NCBI RefSeq assembly: GCF_003945595.2
Contig: NW_024103874.1
Span: 4,536,001-4,600,000, forward strand
Source: Pipra filicauda
Taxonomy: Eukaryota; Chordata; Aves; Passeriformes; Pipridae
Reading direction: 5' to 3'
DNA length: 64,000 bases
Both the position numbers and the translations under genes were made by a program. Shown here in pieces: positions 59,061 through 64,000 of the stretch (its first letter is position 1; every line of letters begins with the position of its first letter). The notes below the pieces were generated by a model. That model was given only the letters and a program-made list of their open reading frames with translations. It was not told the DNA's origin and ran no database searches.

Positions 59061-60944
59061 ATGCTCATGTTTGGGGGCCTCCATTTAGGTGCTCCAGTCC
59101 ACCCTCGTGCACCTTCACACAGCAGCCTCCCAGTCAAGTGACTGAGTCAAAACATGAGAAGTTAAAAGCAAAAAAGCTAAGTTAAAAAAATTAGCCAGGC
59201 CACGCATCGATGTGCTTTAGCAGGGATCCGGGGGGGGGGGAAAAAACTAAGCATCTAAGTTTAAAATGTAATTCAAAGCGTTTCTTGGAAACTGTATGGA
59301 TGATGAAAAGTGGGAGCCCTGCTCCCAGGTCGCTGGTACCTGCAGAGCCTTTTTTTTCACTCTGCTTCGGGTAGTTGTGTCCAGACTGCATAAATGCTCC
59401 ACGAAATTGAGGGAGATAAAAAAGGCAAAGCCCCAGCGCTGACAAGGATGTGGGGATTTTGTTTTTCCCAAGGAGATGGTGCCAGTTTGCCCTCGTGGTA
59501 CTAGTGGTACCTAATAAATCTACCAAATAGTACGGGTGGTGAATCCAAGAAGTGATGTCAACCATATCACTCCGGCTGCTCCAAACCGTGACTCAACTGT
59601 GCCAGTTGCTTGGGCCATCCAGGTTTGGGCAGATGTTTGATTGGAGCTGTCAGGAGCTGGCAGCCCGAAACTGATGCAAACAATGAAGAAGTCAGCACTT
59701 GAAAACATAGCTGGGTTTGGATGGGAAGGGGCAGAGGTTCTTTCATTTATTGGAGACAATCAGAGAGTGTGGCTGTGCTAACAGGAAGGTGTCTGCACTT
59801 TGGGGTTAACTGTGTCCCTTTCTGAGAAGCAAGGGCTTCTCTCAGCAGAGATGGACTTGGTCCAAAATGAAGGCTCTGTTTTGTCCTTAAGCTTAAAGAA
59901 GCTTCAGGTTCAGCTCTGATCTTTGAAGCTGAGATTAATTCCTCCTACTTAGGGATCCTAGTAAAATCCATATATGACCTCTGGCTTCAAAAATAAGCGA
60001 GTGGGCATACAAATTTCTGCTTGGACACCCAAGATAAAGCTTTCCAAAGTCCTTGCTATTGCCCTGACTTTGCTTTTCGCAGATATTTCTGGAGTATTCA
60101 CCATTGCCTTTACTGGCAATATCAGGTCATTGATTCTACCAACATCTCCCTGACGACTTTGATCAAACCTGCCCATGCCAGCAGCCCTGATGGTGATGCC
60201 TCACCTCAGCAAGCTGGTTGGGAGAAGGAATTGGCTTCCCAACAGTTGTCCCTGGAAAACCTCACGGGTCCCTCCAAAACCAAGCCAGAGGAGAGCAAAT
60301 GAGCCCTGCTGCACTCTGGATCAGAGCTGCTTTCATGCAGGGGCTGAAATGCATGTTTAAAAGTCCCAAAGTGTGTCAACAAACTGAAATCCAGTCCCCA
60401 TGGGGGGGTTGGTGATGTGTGATCTTTTGTGGGAGAATTTTCTCATTCTGGAGAAGCAGAGGCAGAACTAGGACAGAGCAACTCTTTAGAGCCCAACATG
60501 CAGAGGGACATGGGAAAGGGATACTTGCACAGATACTTCCAGTGTTTTCTCAGAATTCCTCCTTTCAGAAGGCAGTGCTGCCTGCCCTGTTGAAGGCTTG
60601 ACTGGGCTCAAGCCTTCCTGCTGCTTTTTGGGTTTGTACCCAAAGCTGAAGGGTCTCCAAGCCTGATGGGCACTGTGGACTATGCAGGAGCTGTTGACTA
60701 CTCTCAAAGGCCATTTCTGGGATGCTCCTCTCTGGAGATCCCACCTGCAGAGTCAGGGCAACATGGGTCTGACCTAGGATGAAAGTTATATGGCTTCAGC
60801 TAAAGATGCTTCATTTTTTACTCCTTTTATTGCCTCTGATTTTTTTTTTTCCAAGGGAGCTTGTGCAAGTTGACACAATAGATTAAACCATGAGTTGCAG
60901 TTGAAGAGTCCTGTATTTTATTATCATGGATAAATAATACCTCA
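59061..60944. other. Intergenic, no gene recognised
   Basis: No supported gene. Contains a G10 run near 59230-59239 and only short, unrecognised open frames. Confidence 0.5.
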
Positions 60945-61048
60945 CCCAGAGGAAAATGGGAGAACACAAGGTCACCCAGCATGCCCAGAGCGGAGCCTGA
61001 ATAGAAGGTCTAAGTTGCTCCAGCCTCCCATGCAGCCTGTGCTTTGTT
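60945..61048 (+). repeat. MIR-type SINE fragment, 3' half
   Basis: GAGGAAAATGGGAGAACACA, AAGGTCACCCAGCATGCCCA and AGAGCGGAGCCTGAATAGAA, then CAGCCTGTGCTTT, follow the MIR tail order ('GAGGAAACTGAGGC', 'AAGGTCACACAGC', 'GCAGAGCCGGGATTAGAA', 'CAGTCCAGTGCTCT'). Confidence 0.55.
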
Positions 61049-64000
61049 CTGAAGGCAGAGGGGTTTATTCTTCAAAGTACCACTTCCCTTTGCTACCTGC
61101 AGACAAATAGGTTGCTCTAAGATGCGTGCTACGAGCTGAGTTTTGATTCATGAGGGCCTGAACCAACACTGATCATAAGAGAATCGACAGTGATCATAAA
61201 ATATGAAAGGTTTTTAAGAAGGACTCTACATCATATTGAGGTCTGCAGCAGGCTTTCTGTTTTAGAGCCAGAGGGGCCAAATGAATCCCCGGTTCATTGA
61301 TGAAAATGTGGAAGTGAAAGCAGTGAGAGCAGAATTTGCCCCTGTATATTTAAGGCTACCCAGTGCCACAGAAGCTTTTAGGAAATCTACCACTTTAAGC
61401 ATAAACACAAGACAATTTTGTTTTCAGGCAATTTTCTTGCCAATGCTTTTTCTTAAAAATCTGCACGGCTGTCATATAAAATATGCCTCGGTTTGTTCTA
61501 ATTTAGATTACGCATATTTGTCCTCAGTGAATGATTGATTAAGTGCTCTGATCTTGACTGCTATGTTAGCAGCAGGGTATCTGTGCAAGAGGATTGGGAA
61601 GCTCATTGGATAAATGGTAGAGATGAAATCTTAGCTGTTACAGATCTGGGTTTCTTTTTCACAGCCAAGGCAAATGTTGTCTTCTGTGCAATAACAAACA
61701 TGCTTTGTAATGTGTTTCAGGACAGTGCTGAGCCTGACTTTGTTTCTTCATGGAGGGGCTTTAAGCTGTCACAATACCGTGGCACCAAACTCAAAGTGTC
61801 ACAGATCTCACTGCAAAGTGGGTATCTCTGAGTTCACTGGATCAGTTGTGATTTACACTGATGTAACTGAAAACAAAATGTGTCTCGCTGACATCTGCAG
61901 AGTTGCTCGGATAAAACCAGCACATAAGCAAAATCAGGGGGAAAAAAGGATATCTCTGTGCAACTGAGCTCATTCAAAGCAGCAAGCATGGCTTAGCAGG
62001 ACTGCCCAAAATGGAAAAACTCCTTCAGGGGTTAGTTACCCTGTCAATCTCACTTCACCATCACTGACCCTGAGCTGTGAGAGAATATATTGTTACTCAC
62101 AGGAGCTGGGAGATATTTTCTTGCTTATTTGTATAGTCTTAGGTCCCTTACTTCTTAGGAGAAATTATGTCAAGTTGTGTTTTGTCATCTTTTCATTTGC
62201 TTGTATTTATGAGAAAGATACCTGAAAACACCAACTTTCAGAAGAAATCCATTGTATTTTTCTTTAATGCATCTTCATTTCTACACTGCTCTGTTACATT
62301 GTCTTTGGAGCACCACAGCACTAAGAATGTGTGGTAACAAACCAGGCAATTTTCAAAAGAAAGGAGGATTTTTTTTTTCTCTTTTTCTCTTTCTGAAGCA
62401 TTTCTCTGACCTTCTTGGAGGTGTAGAGAAAGCTTTCAAGACCATCAGAATAAATGGGTTGTTTACTGTGATGCTTGCAGCCTTGGAAAAAAAAAAGATA
62501 AAAGAATAAAGAAAAGAAAATCCCTATACCCGCTGTCTTCTGAAAGGAGACAGATGAGGTGTGAACTCAAGAGAAAATATTCCAAAATCTGAGCATGATG
62601 CTGTCACAGTAAAGCAGAGTAAAACAGAGAAAGCTAAACAAAAAGGTAGTGACCTCGGGAGTGACAGAGGGACTCAACACCCTCCTTCTCATGGCTTTCA
62701 ATACTTTGGGGGAAAAAACCAAAAGGGACAAGTTGCAGAAATACCAAAACAATGAGCTACATCTTGGAAAAAAAGTCTGTTCCAGATTAATTTCCCCTGA
62801 TTAGGATATCACGTTTGCCATTGTCTGCACTGATTTGCTCACACATCCTGCACACACAGACCCGGTGGCTGGGGGCAGGATCTCAGGTGACTCCCGAGGA
62901 GATCCCCAGCCCCGAGGAAAACCGTGGCCTGTAGCCACGAAGGGAAGTGCTAAGCTGTGTTAATGATGCTGTGTTATCATCAGGCTCTAATGCTGCCTCG
63001 AATGGATGTCACTGCTGTGTATGTTCCTGCAGATCAGTTGGTAATTACACTTGGATCCAAAGTAATTACGCTGAGACTTGCACTCCGGTTTAGGAGACAG
63101 AAATAACCATGCACTTGCCCAGTCCCACACGTAGCACTTGTGATGTAATTTAATAGCCAGCTACTAACATGAAAGTAAAGAGGCATTTCTCTTATATTTA
63201 TGCCCTTTTAAATTAAACATCGGCGTTTTTCCCTGTGGAAAGGAGCAGGGGCCGGCGTGCCACTGGTCTTCTTTTCCCACTCAAGCGCCCTCCTCTTTTC
63301 CTGACAAAATGAAATACTCTAAAGGAAAATAAATATTTATAAGCTCCTCCTGGGGTGTGATTGCTTTGATGCAGGTCTTGCTTCGGCTTTACTCCCTGAC
63401 CTATTTAAAATTTCGGCAGGGAAAAGCCATCCCTCTAAAGGCTGGAGGAAGGATGAGGCGTTTGGATGAGTTTTGTGGTCTCTGAGTGGGGGGCGGAGGG
63501 ACCAACATCCCTCTTGGAGGTTTTCCAGGTCACATCTGCCAGTGTGTTTCCTCTTTAACCTCCGAACATTAAACACCTGGACAGCTGTAGCACCACATTA
63601 GGCACCTATTTTTGATGAGGAGCTCAGAGGCGAGGGAGGCAGCCAGACACCCGGAGCCCACCTGCAAAGGGAACCTTCCCTGTCTGCAGTTCTGTTTTCC
63701 AACTGTCCTCCATTAGCAAAGCATGCAACTTTTTTATTTTTTTATGTAGAATTCTTTTCTTCTTGTGCATGTCTAAGTAAGCCAAGGCTCTGCAAACAGT
63801 CTCTCCTTCAGGGTGAGGAGCTTATTTTGGTTAGGAAAAGAAAGAGTTTACTCTGATCTCTTTCTTTTGGCAATGTCTGGGTAATCATTGCTCATAATAA
63901 TGCCATCCCAGATGTTGAAACATCTCCTGTATTAATTTTACCCAGAAGATAATTTCCCTTAGAAATCATGTGCAAATCCCCTGTTCTAATTTAAGAATTA
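61049..64000. other. Intergenic, no gene recognised, to the window end
   Basis: No supported gene. TAAT-rich candidate at 62.95-63.2 kb is listed separately. CpG-containing patches at 62860-62945 and 63220-63260 are small. A-rich runs lie near 62489-62520. Confidence 0.5.
62950..63200. promoter_or_regulatory. Candidate enhancer block with paired GTAATTAC sites
   Basis: The 8-bp palindrome GTAATTAC occurs at 63041-63048 and again at 63062-63069, 21 bp apart, preceded by TTAATGATGCTG and followed by further AT-rich words (GATGTAATTTAATAG). Paired-class homeodomain dimers recognise TAAT palindromes (established knowledge). Use here is inferred. Confidence 0.37.

Noticed and set aside
4776..64000. 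Search for miR-124 and the HAR1 non-coding RNA core, which lie in the corresponding mammalian interval
   Set aside because: Reading both strands for the miR-124 mature sequence and for HAR1 core words I found no match. They may lie beyond the window or I may have missed a diverged copy; an alignment would decide.

Overview
The window reads as a stretch of bird genome, most likely the avian counterpart of the chromosome segment around BHLHE23 (human 20q13.33; synteny from memory). Two observations support this. First, three pieces of CR1 LINE are present. Two of them end in the ATTCTATG-type octamer 3' tail typical of avian CR1, and two still translate into remnants of the CR1 ORF2 C-terminus. 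Second, there is one intact vertebrate neural bHLH gene. Base composition is moderately AT-rich, broken by a few sharp CpG-rich islands.

Only one protein-coding gene can be supported. This is BHLHE23 (Beta4 family, class B bHLH) on the minus strand at 3653-4327, a single uninterrupted coding exon of 224 residues inside a CpG island. It has a readable promoter: a TATA box near 4461-4466, an inverted CCAAT box at 4499-4503, and then a polypyrimidine pentanucleotide/hexanucleotide array at 4518-4775 that abuts the core promoter. Positions 1-3652 are the AT-rich 3' flank and 3'UTR.

The remaining ~59 kb (4776-64000), upstream of BHLHE23, holds no recognisable protein gene. All open frames there are short, lack family resemblance, or cross simple repeats. 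It looks like the regulatory desert expected beside a developmental transcription factor. It contains: (i) CpG-rich islands at about 7870-8135, 9425-9720 and 38225-39270, the last carrying a near-ideal RFX X-box, two CTCF-like motifs, a 16-bp minisatellite and, abutting it, a GGGAT/GGGGT array, which suggests an unannotated promoter, perhaps of a non-coding RNA; (ii) CTCF-like motifs, including a convergent pair at 9239 and 9520; (iii) several blocks rich in TAAT/ATTA and SOX-type words (for example 13.44-13.65, 22.4-22.6, 24.5-24.75, 27.4-27.7, 47.0-47.5, 55.6-55.85, 58.0-58.2 and 62.95-63.2 kb) that resemble conserved non-coding enhancers; (iv) old SINE fragments of MIR/CORE-SINE type at 8.75, 32.3, 59.0 and 61.0 kb; (v) microsatellites, a 79-bp tandem duplication and a 41-nt perfectly alternating purine-pyrimidine tract.

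No rRNA, tRNA, CRISPR array, complete mobile element or viral insertion was recognised. The statements on enhancers, insulators and the orphan promoter rest on motif reading alone; conservation and expression could not be checked here.
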